Source: Oceanicola sp. 502str15
GTDB lineage: Bacteria > Pseudomonadota > Alphaproteobacteria > Rhodobacterales > Rhodobacteraceae
DNA length: 64,000 bases
Assembly (NCBI RefSeq): GCF_024105635.1
Contig: NZ_WYDQ01000001.1
Span: 620,001 to 684,000 of the forward strand
Direction of reading: 5' to 3'
Under the pieces are notes generated by a model. It saw nothing but the letters and a program-made list of their open reading frames with translations, was not told the origin of the DNA and searched no databases. This document shows positions 49,740-60,155 of this stretch, piece after piece (the stretch's first letter is position 1; each line of letters begins with the position of its first letter). The translations under genes and the position numbers were made by a program.

Positions 49740-52049
49740 TCAGAGCCAGCGTGCCAGCAGCCGCCGCGCCCAGGGGCGGAGGCGTATCACCAGCTTGGGG
49801 TCTTTCTCGGCGCGCGTGCGGGGTCTGGCGCTGCGCTTCGGCGCAGGGGCAGGTGCCGGGGCCACAGAGAGCAGGGCGGCGCTGGCGGTTCCGGCGTGGA
49901 GCAGGTCGGCGAGGCGGGTGGGATCGAGCGGGGGCAGGGGCTCCCAGCTCTGGGATTCGAGTGCAGCGACCATCGCCGCTGTGTCGGCGGCGTAGCCTCG
50001 GGTTTCGGCCCATGGTGCGCTGGTGTCGGCAAAGCGGGACAGGAGGGCGGCGCGGGCCGTGGGGGGCAGCAGGCTGGCGCGGTCGTTCGGCGTGGGGTTC
50101 AGGGCAAAATAGCCTCGGATGATCTCGCGCCGGGTGGCGCGGTCCGGGGTCAGAAGGTTGACGAGGCGGATCAGCTCGGTGCTTTCGCGGTCGGGTGAGG
50201 GGTAGCGGGGCAGGCCGGAGGGCGCGGGAATGTCGGCGGGCAGACCTGCCAGCTCGGCAAAGCCGCGCCAGAGCCTGCCCTCGGCCTTCAGCGCGTCGAA
50301 GTCGGCGAGCTTCACCCTGGTGCCGGCCGCCTCTTCCCAAGGGGCGAAGAGCGCGGGCCAGTTGGTGAGCGCCTCGCCGTGATCGACGAGGAACTCCTCG
50401 ATCCGGCGCGCCCCGCCCCGCCCGCCATCGGTGACCCATTCCTTGTAGAGCGCCTCGGCATAGGCATCGGCGCGCCGGCCGAAGCCAACAAGCTCGATCT
50501 CCCTGAAGCCCGAGAGCCGGGACATCAGCGCCGCGATCACCTCGCTGCGGGCCGGGTCGGTGGGCAGCAGCATGTTCTCGCAGGAAATCAGCGTGGTGGC
50601 GCTGCCGGCGGCGATGATCTCGCGGTAGAGCGCCTTCCACGTCGCAGCATCGCCGCTGCGGTGCGCGGCCAGCAGCCCCTGGTGGCCCGGAAAGCCGCCG
50701 GGGCGGGGCCGGGCGGCGTCGGGTTCGGCGAGGCCGGTTTCGGGAAGCAGCACCCCGGCCCGTGCCAGCGCCTCGCGGCGCGACAGAAGTGCGTGCTGCA
50801 GAAAGGTGGTGCCGGTCTTGTGCAGGCCGAGGTGCAGCACGAGGCGGCCGGGCAGGGGCGGGCAGGGCGTGGCGGGGTTGGCCGGTGCTATCCTGCTGCG
50901 GGCGGAGAGCAGGGCGGCGGCGGCGGGCCAGTCGCCTTCGCGCATCATCCGATGCAGCTCGAAGAAATCGAGCCGGGTGATCCGGCCGCGCCGGGTTTTC
51001 ATCCCGATGCGCGAGGTCTTCAGCACCATCGGATCTTCGAAGAAGGCGTTGGCGAAGCTGTCCTCTCCGAGCAGCGCCTGCACCCGGGGGCCGAGGGCGG
51101 CGGTCTCCTCCTCGGGCGCATCGGCCAGCCGCTCGATCAGCTCCATGTCCCAGATCAGGCGGGAGACGCAGTTGAAGAGTTCGCGCTTCTCGAAGCGGGG
51201 CGGAAGGTGGTCGGCGGCGACTTCCGCGCGCACGACGGCAAGGCATTTTTCCAGCAGCTGAACCTGTAGGCGCAGGGTTTCGGGGGTGACCTGCGTGACC
51301 GAAATCGAGCCTGCGCGGCGGCGCCAGACCCGGGCGGGCGCTCCGAGGTAGGCGATCTTGCGGGCGCGGGTGGTGGTCTGGAGCACGAAGAGGCGGTCTT
51401 CGAAGCGGGGCTGGGCGATGTCGAAGCGCAGGCGGTGCTCGTCGAGGAACCGGCGAGAGTAGACCGAGGACCACGAGGAAACGATGAACTGCGCCTCCTC
51501 GCCGTCGCGCAGCCCGTCCGTCACCCGCGCCTCCATGTGCAGCGCGGCGTCGCGGTGCAGGACCGAAAGCCGGGGGCTGCCCGGCTCGGAGATGAAGCAG
51601 GGCGCGTGGGTGATGTCGGCGCCCGAGCGGCGGGCGAGGTCGAGCTGGGCCGAGAGCCCGTCGGTCACGTAGTAGTCGTCGGAATCGAGGAAGGCGATGA
51701 TATCGCCCCAGGCCGCCTCCAGCCCGGTGTTGCGGGCCGCCGAGAGGCCTTGGTTGGCGTCATGGCAGAGCAGCTTCACCGGCCCGTCCTCGGCCGTGCA
51801 GCCGGGCCATCCGGCCTCGGCCAGTGCCTCCACCTCGGCGCGGGAGAACTGGTCGGGATTGTCGTTGACCACGATCACCTCGACCCCCTCGATGCGCTGG
51901 GCACGGATCGAGCGCAGGGCCGTGGGCAGAAAGGCGGTTTCGTCGAAGAACGGCAGGATCACCGAGAGCGGCGGGGCGCTTGCGGTGAGGGCCTTGCGGA
52001 TCTGTGACGAGAGGGCGCCGGGGGTGGGGCCGCGGCTGGGCGCGTTCAT
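49740..52049 (-). CDS. Fusion protein: family 2 glycosyltransferase plus sulfotransferase-like domain
   Basis: This 769-residue protein has a GT2 domain at about residues 25-300 (SVILPFFDETAFLPTALRSI, EVIVVNDNPDQ, and the nucleotide-sugar metal motif LDSDD at 121-125) and, after a linker, a sulfotransferase-like P-loop domain at about 400-700 (VLHLGLHKTGTTFLQHAL at 404-421, where GLHKTGTT is the PAPS 5'-phosphate loop). A basic Arg/Lys/Pro tail ends the protein. No membrane segment is seen. It could add a sugar and sulfate it in the same polysaccharide or glycolipid, but substrate and activity are inference. The ATG at 52049 has no strong ribosome binding site. The sulfotransferase half could instead be a relative that only binds nucleotides. 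Confidence 0.85.
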   Translation of the reverse strand: MNAPSRGPTPGALSSQIRKALTASAPPLSVILPFFDETAFLPTALRSIRAQRIEGVEVIVVNDNPDQFSRAEVEALAEAGWPGCTAEDGPVKLLCHDANQGLSAARNTGLEAAWGDIIAFLDSDDYYVTDGLSAQLDLARRSGADITHAPCFISEPGSPRLSVLHRDAALHMEARVTDGLRDGEEAQFIVSSWSSVYSRRFLDEHRLRFDIAQPRFEDRLFVLQTTTRARKIAYLGAPARVWRRRAGSISVTQVTPETLRLQVQLLEKCLAVVRAEVAADHLPPRFEKRELFNCVSRLIWDMELIERLADAPEEETAALGPRVQALLGEDSFANAFFEDPMVLKTSRIGMKTRRGRITRLDFFELHRMMREGDWPAAAALLSARSRIAPANPATPCPPLPGRLVLHLGLHKTGTTFLQHALLSRREALARAGVLLPETGLAEPDAARPRPGGFPGHQGLLAAHRSGDAATWKALYREIIAAGSATTLISCENMLLPTDPARSEVIAALMSRLSGFREIELVGFGRRADAYAEALYKEWVTDGGRGGARRIEEFLVDHGEALTNWPALFAPWEEAAGTRVKLADFDALKAEGRLWRGFAELAGLPADIPAPSGLPRYPSPDRESTELIRLVNLLTPDRATRREIIRGYFALNPTPNDRASLLPPTARAALLSRFADTSAPWAETRGYAADTAAMVAALESQSWEPLPPLDPTRLADLLHAGTASAALLSVAPAPAPAPKRSARPRTRAEKDPKLVIRLRPWARRLLARWL

Positions 52050-52055
52050 CGGCGT

Positions 52056-52244
52056 TCAGAGGCTTTCGGGGTGGGCGAAGGAGGCTGATGCAAACCCTTC
52101 CGGCCCGCCCTCGGGCGGCGTGTCGAGATCATCGGCGTGATCGTCGAAGGCGTCGTCTTCCTCCTCGGGCGGCACGACCACACCGATCGAGACCACGGCT
52201 CCGAGGAGACCCAACAAGGCCAAGCTTCCGATCCCAAAAAGCAC
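52056..52244 (-). CDS. Small membrane protein with acidic tail (uncertain)
   Basis: This 62-residue frame begins with GTG and encodes a hydrophobic N-terminus (MLFGIGSLALLGLLGAVVSIGVVV) followed by an acidic stretch (EEEDDAFDDHADDLDTPPEGG). The hydrophobic-plus-acidic design is typical of small real membrane proteins in this group, and it ends 6 bases before the fusion gene on the same strand. The start is not strongly supported, so confidence is moderate. Confidence 0.5.
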   Translation of the reverse strand: MLFGIGSLALLGLLGAVVSIGVVVPPEEEDDAFDDHADDLDTPPEGGPEGFASASFAHPESL

Positions 52245-52356
52245 TGCTGCTCAATCCCACGAGTCGACATGTTTATTATTGCGTTCAAGTCTATCGGTAG
52301 TGGGTGGTTGGATCAAGCACCACAACGGAGGCGCAAGGCACCGGGGGTGCCTGCGC

Positions 52357-53337
52357 TCAGGCCCTGCCGGCGGGGCGCAGGAGCGCGGCCGAGAAGGTGC
52401 CGTTGGGCCGGCCGGAAATTTCGGCGGCGGCATGGGCCCAGTAATCGGTTTCGCGGTCTTCCATCGGGTCTGCGGAGAGGGTGGCGAGCGTGTGGGGCTC
52501 GTGGGTGCGGACCTCGACAAGGGTGCTGCCGTGCCCCTGTGCCGTGAGGGTGAGGGTCTGCGCCGGGCGCCGCGGGCCCTCCAGCCGGTCCGGCCGGTCG
52601 GTGGCGTGGATCGTGAGGCTCTTGCCCGGCACCTCGGCGCTGAAGCGCAGCCAGAGGGTATAGGCGATGCCGCGGCGGCGGCGGACCTCGACCTTCAGGT
52701 GGCTGTCGTCGCCCGGTGTGACTTCGGTGATCTCGGTGTAGCCGGCATCCCAGAAGGGGCGGCCCGGGTGGGCGCGCAGGCGCTCGTAGGCCTCCAGTGG
52801 CGGCATCGGCAGGGTGAAGCGGGTGCGGTGGTGACGGGTAAGCCAGGGCAGGGGAGCAAAGGAAAGACCGGTCTTGATCAGCAGGAAGTTCACCACCCAG
52901 GTGCCCATCAGCAGCACGAAGGCCCAGTTCGGCACCGCCTCGATCATTGCTGGGGCGTATTGCTTGAGCGTGGCCTGGAGGAACACCAGCGTCGCGGCCC
53001 ATTCGGTCATGCCCCGCAGCGGCAGGCAGAGCAGCATCGTCGTTGCCCAGAGGGCGGCATAGATCAGGCCCACGACCACGGTGAAGCTGAACCACATGAT
53101 GGTGGGCCGGATCAGTTCGGGGTGGACCGAAAACCCTTCGGTGACGAACCAGAGCAGGCCGAGGACCGCCTGCAGCGGGCCGCTCATCACCAGCCCGGTC
53201 AGCAGGGCCGCCAGCAGGGCGAAGATGATGCGGCCGCGGCTGTGGCTGAGGCGGATCAGCCGGGCGGAGAGGCGCGAAAGCGGGCCGGGCGCGGCGGGCT
53301 GCTCGTGGGAGAGGAAGGCAGGGGTGGTGTCGCTCAC
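52357..53337 (-). CDS. Membrane protein with C-terminal beta-rich (START/SRPBCC-like) domain, unknown function
   Basis: This 326-residue protein has about four membrane segments (residues 38-58, 75-105, 110-125 and 140-160) and a soluble C-terminal domain (about 168-315) with the pattern of an SRPBCC fold: FTLPMPPLEAYERLRA, then alternating strands VEVRRRRGIAYTLWLRFSA and STLVEVRTHEP. I do not recognise the family. The next gene upstream, with only 4 bases between, encodes a protein of similar design, so they are probably one unit and may be ancient paralogues. Confidence 0.75.
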   Translation of the reverse strand: MSDTTPAFLSHEQPAAPGPLSRLSARLIRLSHSRGRIIFALLAALLTGLVMSGPLQAVLGLLWFVTEGFSVHPELIRPTIMWFSFTVVVGLIYAALWATTMLLCLPLRGMTEWAATLVFLQATLKQYAPAMIEAVPNWAFVLLMGTWVVNFLLIKTGLSFAPLPWLTRHHRTRFTLPMPPLEAYERLRAHPGRPFWDAGYTEITEVTPGDDSHLKVEVRRRRGIAYTLWLRFSAEVPGKSLTIHATDRPDRLEGPRRPAQTLTLTAQGHGSTLVEVRTHEPHTLATLSADPMEDRETDYWAHAAAEISGRPNGTFSAALLRPAGRA

Positions 53338-53341
53338 GCGG

Positions 53342-54394
53342 CTACTCGCCCACCGCCTTGCGCACGGCTTCCAGTGTCAGGTGATCGTCGGGCAGCCGGG
53401 CGAGGTTCTTCATCTGCTTGGCCTGGGGCCTTGCATGGAGCGCGGCGGCCGCCTCGGCAGCGGCGGTGCCGCGCTGGGAGGGGCGCAGCTGGCCCGAGGG
53501 GCCGGACTCGGCCGCCGGGGCCGCGCGGGAGGCGGTGGCAGGGGGCAGCGCGGCGGCGTCTTCGGCATCACGGTCCGATGGTTCGGGCGGGTTCAGCGCG
53601 AGGAAATGGGCCTGAAGGTGGCGCAGCTCGCCGCCCAGCACATCATCGAACCAGCGTTCGATCACCTCGCCGGCCTGCATCCCCTCGCGGCTTTCCTGCA
53701 GGTCGAGGTGGGTGGTCTCGGGGTCCATCTCGGTGATCTTGAGGCTCAGGATGCCCGAAGACATCACCCCCATGGCATCCTCGCCCTCGATATGGATGCG
53801 GGCGGTGCCCGAGCTGTCGCGTTCGAGCACGGTCAGCGTGGCCTCTTCGGCCAGCTCGCCGCAGGCCATCAAAGCGCAGTAGAAGGTCTTGCGCTCGGGG
53901 TCGTCGGGGCAGGGCTCGACGTCGATCAGCCGTTCGGACACGAGGCCCGCGCCCGCGCCCGGCACCAGCGCCGACCACAGCTCGGCCCCGTCGGCCCGCA
54001 GGTGGCCGGAGGCGGAGGTGGAGAAGGTGAGCTTGAGCGGCAGCCGCTCGGCCCAGCCTTCGTGCAGCACCATCACCAGCCCGGCCGAGATGAGGACGGC
54101 CAGCGGCAGGCCGATCAGCCCGTCGAAGCGGGTGAAGGCGCCGAGGATGCCCCCGAGCAGAACGCCGGTGCCGATGCATTCCAGCCAGCCCCGTTTGGAC
54201 GGCGCCCAGGCCAGCACCGCCGCCGCGACCCCGGCCATGACGAAAGGCGCAAGGACGAAGGAGATCGCCTTGGTGTACCAGCGCAGCCCCGGCAGCAGCC
54301 CGATCAGCAGCAGGCCGATGGCCATTGTGACGGCAAAATACGCGATCCGGCGGCGCTGGGACGAAAGAACGAGAAGCATCGAAAGAACCCACAC
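53342..54394 (-). CDS. Membrane protein with beta-rich cytoplasmic domain, unknown function
   Basis: This 350-residue protein has an N-terminal membrane block (about residues 17-110, four segments, e.g. IAYFAVTMAIGLLLIGLLPG) and a soluble domain (about 120-260: LKLTFSTSASGHLRADGAEL, ARIHIEGEDAMGVMSSGILS) resembling an SRPBCC-type fold, then an Ala/Pro-rich linker and a basic C-terminal helix. I chose the GTG at 54394 because GGAGGA lies ten bases before it; the ATG at 54379 is the alternative and has no ribosome binding site. It is directly followed by the 52357-53337 gene. Confidence 0.72.
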   Translation of the reverse strand: MWVLSMLLVLSSQRRRIAYFAVTMAIGLLLIGLLPGLRWYTKAISFVLAPFVMAGVAAAVLAWAPSKRGWLECIGTGVLLGGILGAFTRFDGLIGLPLAVLISAGLVMVLHEGWAERLPLKLTFSTSASGHLRADGAELWSALVPGAGAGLVSERLIDVEPCPDDPERKTFYCALMACGELAEEATLTVLERDSSGTARIHIEGEDAMGVMSSGILSLKITEMDPETTHLDLQESREGMQAGEVIERWFDDVLGGELRHLQAHFLALNPPEPSDRDAEDAAALPPATASRAAPAAESGPSGQLRPSQRGTAAAEAAAALHARPQAKQMKNLARLPDDHLTLEAVRKAVGE

Positions 54395-54829
54395 ATTTCC
54401 TGTTTCCTCCAAGGTGCTGGGAGATTGCGGCGAAGAGACGGCGGGTGTTGTGGAATTTGGTGGTATATTGACCCTGCGGCAGCAACAGTCGGGCGGCGGG
54501 CGGCGGATTGTTCGTGCCTTGCTGCCGGGGCGCGATCTCGGGCGGCGGGCGCGGCACCCGGGCCGCGCGGCGGGGCAATAACACGCCTGTGAAACCCTGC
54601 GAGCTGCGGCATTTTGCATGACTGGAGCAGGTATTTTCGCTCAAATCCGGCGAGATCTCAGCTTGTGCCCCGACGAGGGCACGGGCAGGATGGCGGTGCT
54701 GGAACGGTTGTGCTTGAAAAGCGGGTATGAGGCCCCAATTGATGGTTCAGACCGGAGGGGGCCGTGGCTGCCGCGTTATGCCCGAGAGGGCTGGGGCCGG
54801 TGCCTCCTTGCCAATAACAAGGAACTGAC
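54395..54829. other. Gene-free interval upstream of lon
   Basis: These 435 bases between divergent genes hold the lon heat-shock-type promoter (54713-54740) and an inverted repeat, CGGCAGCAA (54477-54485) with TTGCTGCCG (54519-54527). A 75-codon open frame at 54618 lacks coding character. I see no other gene. Confidence 0.6.
54713..54740 (+). promoter_or_regulatory. Heat-shock (sigma32/RpoH) type promoter of lon
   Basis: CTTGAAA (54713-54719) and CCCCAATT (54733-54740) are separated by 13 bases. This matches the RpoH consensus closely (CTTGAAA, 13-15 bases, CCCCATNT). It lies about 90 bases before the lon ATG, and lon is a classic RpoH target. No start-site data exist here, so this is motif plus context. 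Confidence 0.7.
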
Positions 54830-57241
<2,412 letters not shown>

Positions 57242-57266
57242 TCGGCCCAGGGCTATCGACTTGATC

Positions 57267-57302
57267 GGGGGCGCGTCCGCTTGGGCGCGCCCCCTTTCGT
57301 TT
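57267..57302 (+). terminator. Rho-independent terminator of lon
   Basis: GGGGGCGCG (57267-57275) pairs perfectly with CGCGCCCCC (57286-57294) around a 10-base loop and is followed by TTTCGTTT. It lies 25 bases past the lon stop. Confidence 0.85.
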
Positions 57303-57409
57303 GCGGGCAGGCGGCGCCGCTGCTGCCCCCGGGGCGGCGTGGTGCTTTGGTCGCCCTTGCACCTGCGCCCGGCAAATGCAGCATGGGGCGGGCAGGAGGA
57401 CGGGCCGGA

Positions 57410-58318
57410 ATGACATCCATGAATTCGATCGACGAGGTGCAGACCGCGCTGGGCGCGCAGGGCTACGTGTGTTCGCGCGCGCTGGCGACGGTGGTGTTTC
57501 TGAGCCTTCGCCTCGGGCGGCCCCTGTTTCTCGAAGGTGAAGCGGGCGTCGGCAAGACCGAGATCGCCAAGGCGATGGCCGCCGCGCTGGGCCGCCGCCT
57601 GATCCGGCTGCAATGCTACGAGGGGCTCGATGCGGGATCGGCCGTGTACGAGTGGAACTTCGCCGCCCAGATGATCGCCATCCGCACCGCCGAAGCCGGC
57701 GGCGGGGCCGAGCGGGAGGCGCTGAAGAGCGAGCTCTTTGCCGAGGATTACCTGATCGAGCGCCCGGTGCTCGAGGCCATGCGCCCCCAGCCCGGCGGCC
57801 CCCCCGTGCTGCTGATCGACGAGCTGGACCGCACCGATGAACCCTTCGAGGCCTTCCTGCTGGAAGCCCTCAGCGATTTTCAGGTAACGATCCCGGAGCT
57901 TGGCACGATCAAGGCGCCCGAGCCGCCCATCGTGATCCTCACCTCCAACCGCACGCGGGAGGTGCATGACGCGCTGAAGCGGCGCTGCCTCTATCACTGG
58001 GTCGATTACCCGACCTTCGAACGCGAACTCGAGATCCTGCATGCCCGTGCGCCCGAGGCGGCCGAGGCATTGAGCCGCGAGATCGTGGCCTTCGTGCAGA
58101 AGCTGCGCACCGAGGACCTGTTCAAGAAGCCCGGCGTGGCCGAAACCATCGACTGGGCCAAATGCCTGCTGGCGCTCGACGTGATGACGATCAGCCCCGA
58201 GGTGATCGCCGACACGCTGGGCGCGATCCTCAAATATCAGGACGACATCGCCAAGCTGCAGGGCGCGGAGGCCAGCCGGTTGCTCGACGAAGTGCGCGCC
58301 GAGCTTGCACCTGCCTGA
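57410..58318 (+). CDS. MoxR family AAA+ ATPase, CoxD-like
   Basis: This 302-residue ATPase belongs to the MoxR/CoxD group, chaperone-like ATPases that work with VWA proteins to mature metal enzymes. Walker A is LEGEAGVGKTEIAKAM near residue 40, Walker B LLIDELDRTDEPFEAFLLE near 140, and sensor 1 IVILTSNRTREVHDALKRR near 180. In CO dehydrogenase clusters CoxD inserts sulfur and copper in the active site; that role here is inference. The ATG at 57410 has AGGAGG ten bases upstream; a second ATG is at 57419. The VWA partner follows after one small gene. Confidence 0.92.
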   Translation: MTSMNSIDEVQTALGAQGYVCSRALATVVFLSLRLGRPLFLEGEAGVGKTEIAKAMAAALGRRLIRLQCYEGLDAGSAVYEWNFAAQMIAIRTAEAGGGAEREALKSELFAEDYLIERPVLEAMRPQPGGPPVLLIDELDRTDEPFEAFLLEALSDFQVTIPELGTIKAPEPPIVILTSNRTREVHDALKRRCLYHWVDYPTFERELEILHARAPEAAEALSREIVAFVQKLRTEDLFKKPGVAETIDWAKCLLALDVMTISPEVIADTLGAILKYQDDIAKLQGAEASRLLDEVRAELAPA

Positions 58319-58386
58319 GGGCTGTGGAATCCCTTGCACATGTGAGCCGGCCGATGCGCCGGACAAGTCATTGAAAGGACTGAGTT

Positions 58387-58827
58387 ATGGGTTTGGAAAG
58401 CGACGGGCTCGGCAAGGGCATCGGCGGGGCGGTGGACCTCTTCGCCAGCTTCATGCAGAGCCAGATGAACAGGGCGGTGATGCACCAGGCGCGGCAGCAG
58501 TGGTATCAGTATCACCGCGAGCGCGTGCTGGCGACGCTGCGCAATCCGCCCACCGAATCCGCCGACCAGTGCCTTGTGCCCGGCGCGATCACCGGCGTTC
58601 TGCTGGTGATCGGCGTGGAAGAGCCGCGCACGGTCGACCTGGGCCTCGAGCCGCGCTGGCGGCGCTTTCTGGCGTTGGGCGTGGCCGGCTACGGCAATGA
58701 CCCGGTGCGGGTGAAGGAGGCCTACCTGCGCCAGCCCCGCATCGAGGCGATCCCCGAGAACAACCGCTCCAACATGCGGGTGAACTACTACGTCTGGATG
58801 AACCAGGTTCAGGCCATGAGCTGGTAA
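58387..58827 (+). CDS. Conserved small protein between coxD-like and coxE-like genes, unknown function
   Basis: This 146-residue protein is soluble, with an N-terminal helix (GLGKGIGGAVDLFASFMQSQ), Tyr/Arg-rich WYQYHRERVLATLRN, and a hydrophobic central strand (LVPGAITGVLLVIGVEEPRTV), ending in NNRSNMRVNYYVWMNQVQ. I do not recognise a family. It starts after AAGGAC and is followed by the VWA gene only 3 bases later, which makes a shared role with the MoxR-VWA pair likely. Confidence 0.8.
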   Translation: MGLESDGLGKGIGGAVDLFASFMQSQMNRAVMHQARQQWYQYHRERVLATLRNPPTESADQCLVPGAITGVLLVIGVEEPRTVDLGLEPRWRRFLALGVAGYGNDPVRVKEAYLRQPRIEAIPENNRSNMRVNYYVWMNQVQAMSW

Positions 58828-58830
58828 TCC

Positions 58831-60090
58831 ATGGAAGGGCTCGCCCCGCTCGACATCCCCGAGCACCCGCGTCTGGTGGAGAACATCACCTGGTTCGCGC
58901 GGGCGCTGAGAAAGGCCGGGCTGCCGATTGGCCCCGGCCGGGTGATCGAGGCGGTGCGGGCGGTGGAGGCGGCCGGGTTCACCTCCCGCGCCGACTTCTA
59001 CCACGCGTTGCAGGCCTGCTTCGTCAGCAAGCCGGAGCAACGCGCTGTGTTTGCACAGGTTTTCCGGCTCTACTGGCGTGATCCGCGGTTCTTGGAACAC
59101 ATGATGAGCATGATGCTCCCCTCGGTGCGCGGGGTGCAGGAAGAGCGGCTGGCCAAGGCCGCCGAGAAGCGGGCCGCCGAGGCGCTGCTCGACGGGGTGG
59201 AGCGGGAGGCCCCCGAGATCCCCGACAGTGAGGAAGAGCAGAAGATCGAGATCGACGCCTCCGCCACGGTGAGCGGCGAGGAGCGGCTGAAGAGCCTCGA
59301 TTTCGAGCAAATGAGCACGGCGGAGGTGGCCGAGGCCAAGCGGATGATCGCCCGCATCGCCTTGCCGGTGCGCCCCTTGGTGAGCCGCCGGACCCGCGCC
59401 GACGCGCGCGGCAGTCTGGCCGACTGGCGGGCCACCATGCGCGAGGCGCTGCGGCGGGGGGGCGAGGTGCAGCAGTTTGCCCGGCGAAACCGCCGCGAGC
59501 GCTGGCCCGACCTCGTGGCGCTTTGCGATATTTCTGGCTCGATGAGCCAGTATTCCCGCATCGTCCTGCATTTTCTCCACGCGGCCGCCAATACCAAGGG
59601 GGCGGGCTGGGCGCGGGTGCATGGCTTCACCTTCGGCACGCGGCTCACCAACATCACCCGCCATCTCGCCACCCGCGACGTGGATGCCGCCCTCGCCGCC
59701 GCCGGGGCGGAGGCGCAGGATTGGGAGGGCGGCACGCGGATCGGCGAATGCCTTCACGCCTTCAACCGCGACTGGTCGCGCCGGGTGCTGAGCCGGGGCG
59801 CGGTGGTGCTGCTCATCACCGACGGGCTGGATCGCGGCGAGCCCGAGCGGCTGGGGCGCGAGGCCGAGCGCCTCGGGCTTTCGGCGCGGCGCCTGATTTG
59901 GGTGAATCCCTTGCTCCGCTGGGACGGGTTTGCCCCCAGGGCCGCCGGTATCGCCGCGATGCTGCCCCATGTCTCCAGCTTCCGGGCCGGGCACAACATC
60001 GCCTCGCTGGAATCCCTTGCAGAGGCGCTCTCTCGCCCCGATGGCGGGGGCGAAAAGGCGAGGCTGATGGCGATGATGGGGCAAGACTAG
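58831..60090 (+). CDS. VWA domain protein, CoxE-like
   Basis: This 419-residue protein has the CoxE-type arrangement: an N-terminal helical region (about residues 1-160, ITWFARALRKAGLPIGPGRV), a charged linker, and a C-terminal von Willebrand A domain (about 225-400) with the MIDAS metal site DISGSMSQYSR near 231, VHGFTFGTRLTNITRHL, and IGECLHAFNRDW. CoxE acts with a MoxR ATPase in maturation of molybdenum-copper CO dehydrogenase, and other pairs serve unrelated enzymes. The start at 58831 is 3 bases past the previous stop. Confidence 0.92.
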   Translation: MEGLAPLDIPEHPRLVENITWFARALRKAGLPIGPGRVIEAVRAVEAAGFTSRADFYHALQACFVSKPEQRAVFAQVFRLYWRDPRFLEHMMSMMLPSVRGVQEERLAKAAEKRAAEALLDGVEREAPEIPDSEEEQKIEIDASATVSGEERLKSLDFEQMSTAEVAEAKRMIARIALPVRPLVSRRTRADARGSLADWRATMREALRRGGEVQQFARRNRRERWPDLVALCDISGSMSQYSRIVLHFLHAAANTKGAGWARVHGFTFGTRLTNITRHLATRDVDAALAAAGAEAQDWEGGTRIGECLHAFNRDWSRRVLSRGAVVLLITDGLDRGEPERLGREAERLGLSARRLIWVNPLLRWDGFAPRAAGIAAMLPHVSSFRAGHNIASLESLAEALSRPDGGGEKARLMAMMGQD

Positions 60091-60097
60091 GCGGAAC

Positions 60098-60142
60098 CCA
60101 ATGGGCAGGGCGGCGTTGAGGCCGCAACGAACATCCCATTGG
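60098..60142 (+). promoter_or_regulatory. Leader hairpin touching the OmpA-family gene's ribosome binding site
   Basis: CCAATGGG (60098-60105) and CCCATTGG (60135-60142) are perfect inverse complements with a structured interior (GCGGC/GCCGC). The right arm ends in the first two G of GGAGGAG (60141-60147), the ribosome binding site for the ATG at 60156. Folding could lower initiation. The arm is only 8 bases, so the effect is uncertain. Confidence 0.4.
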
Positions 60143-60155
60143 AGGAGCAGTCTAG

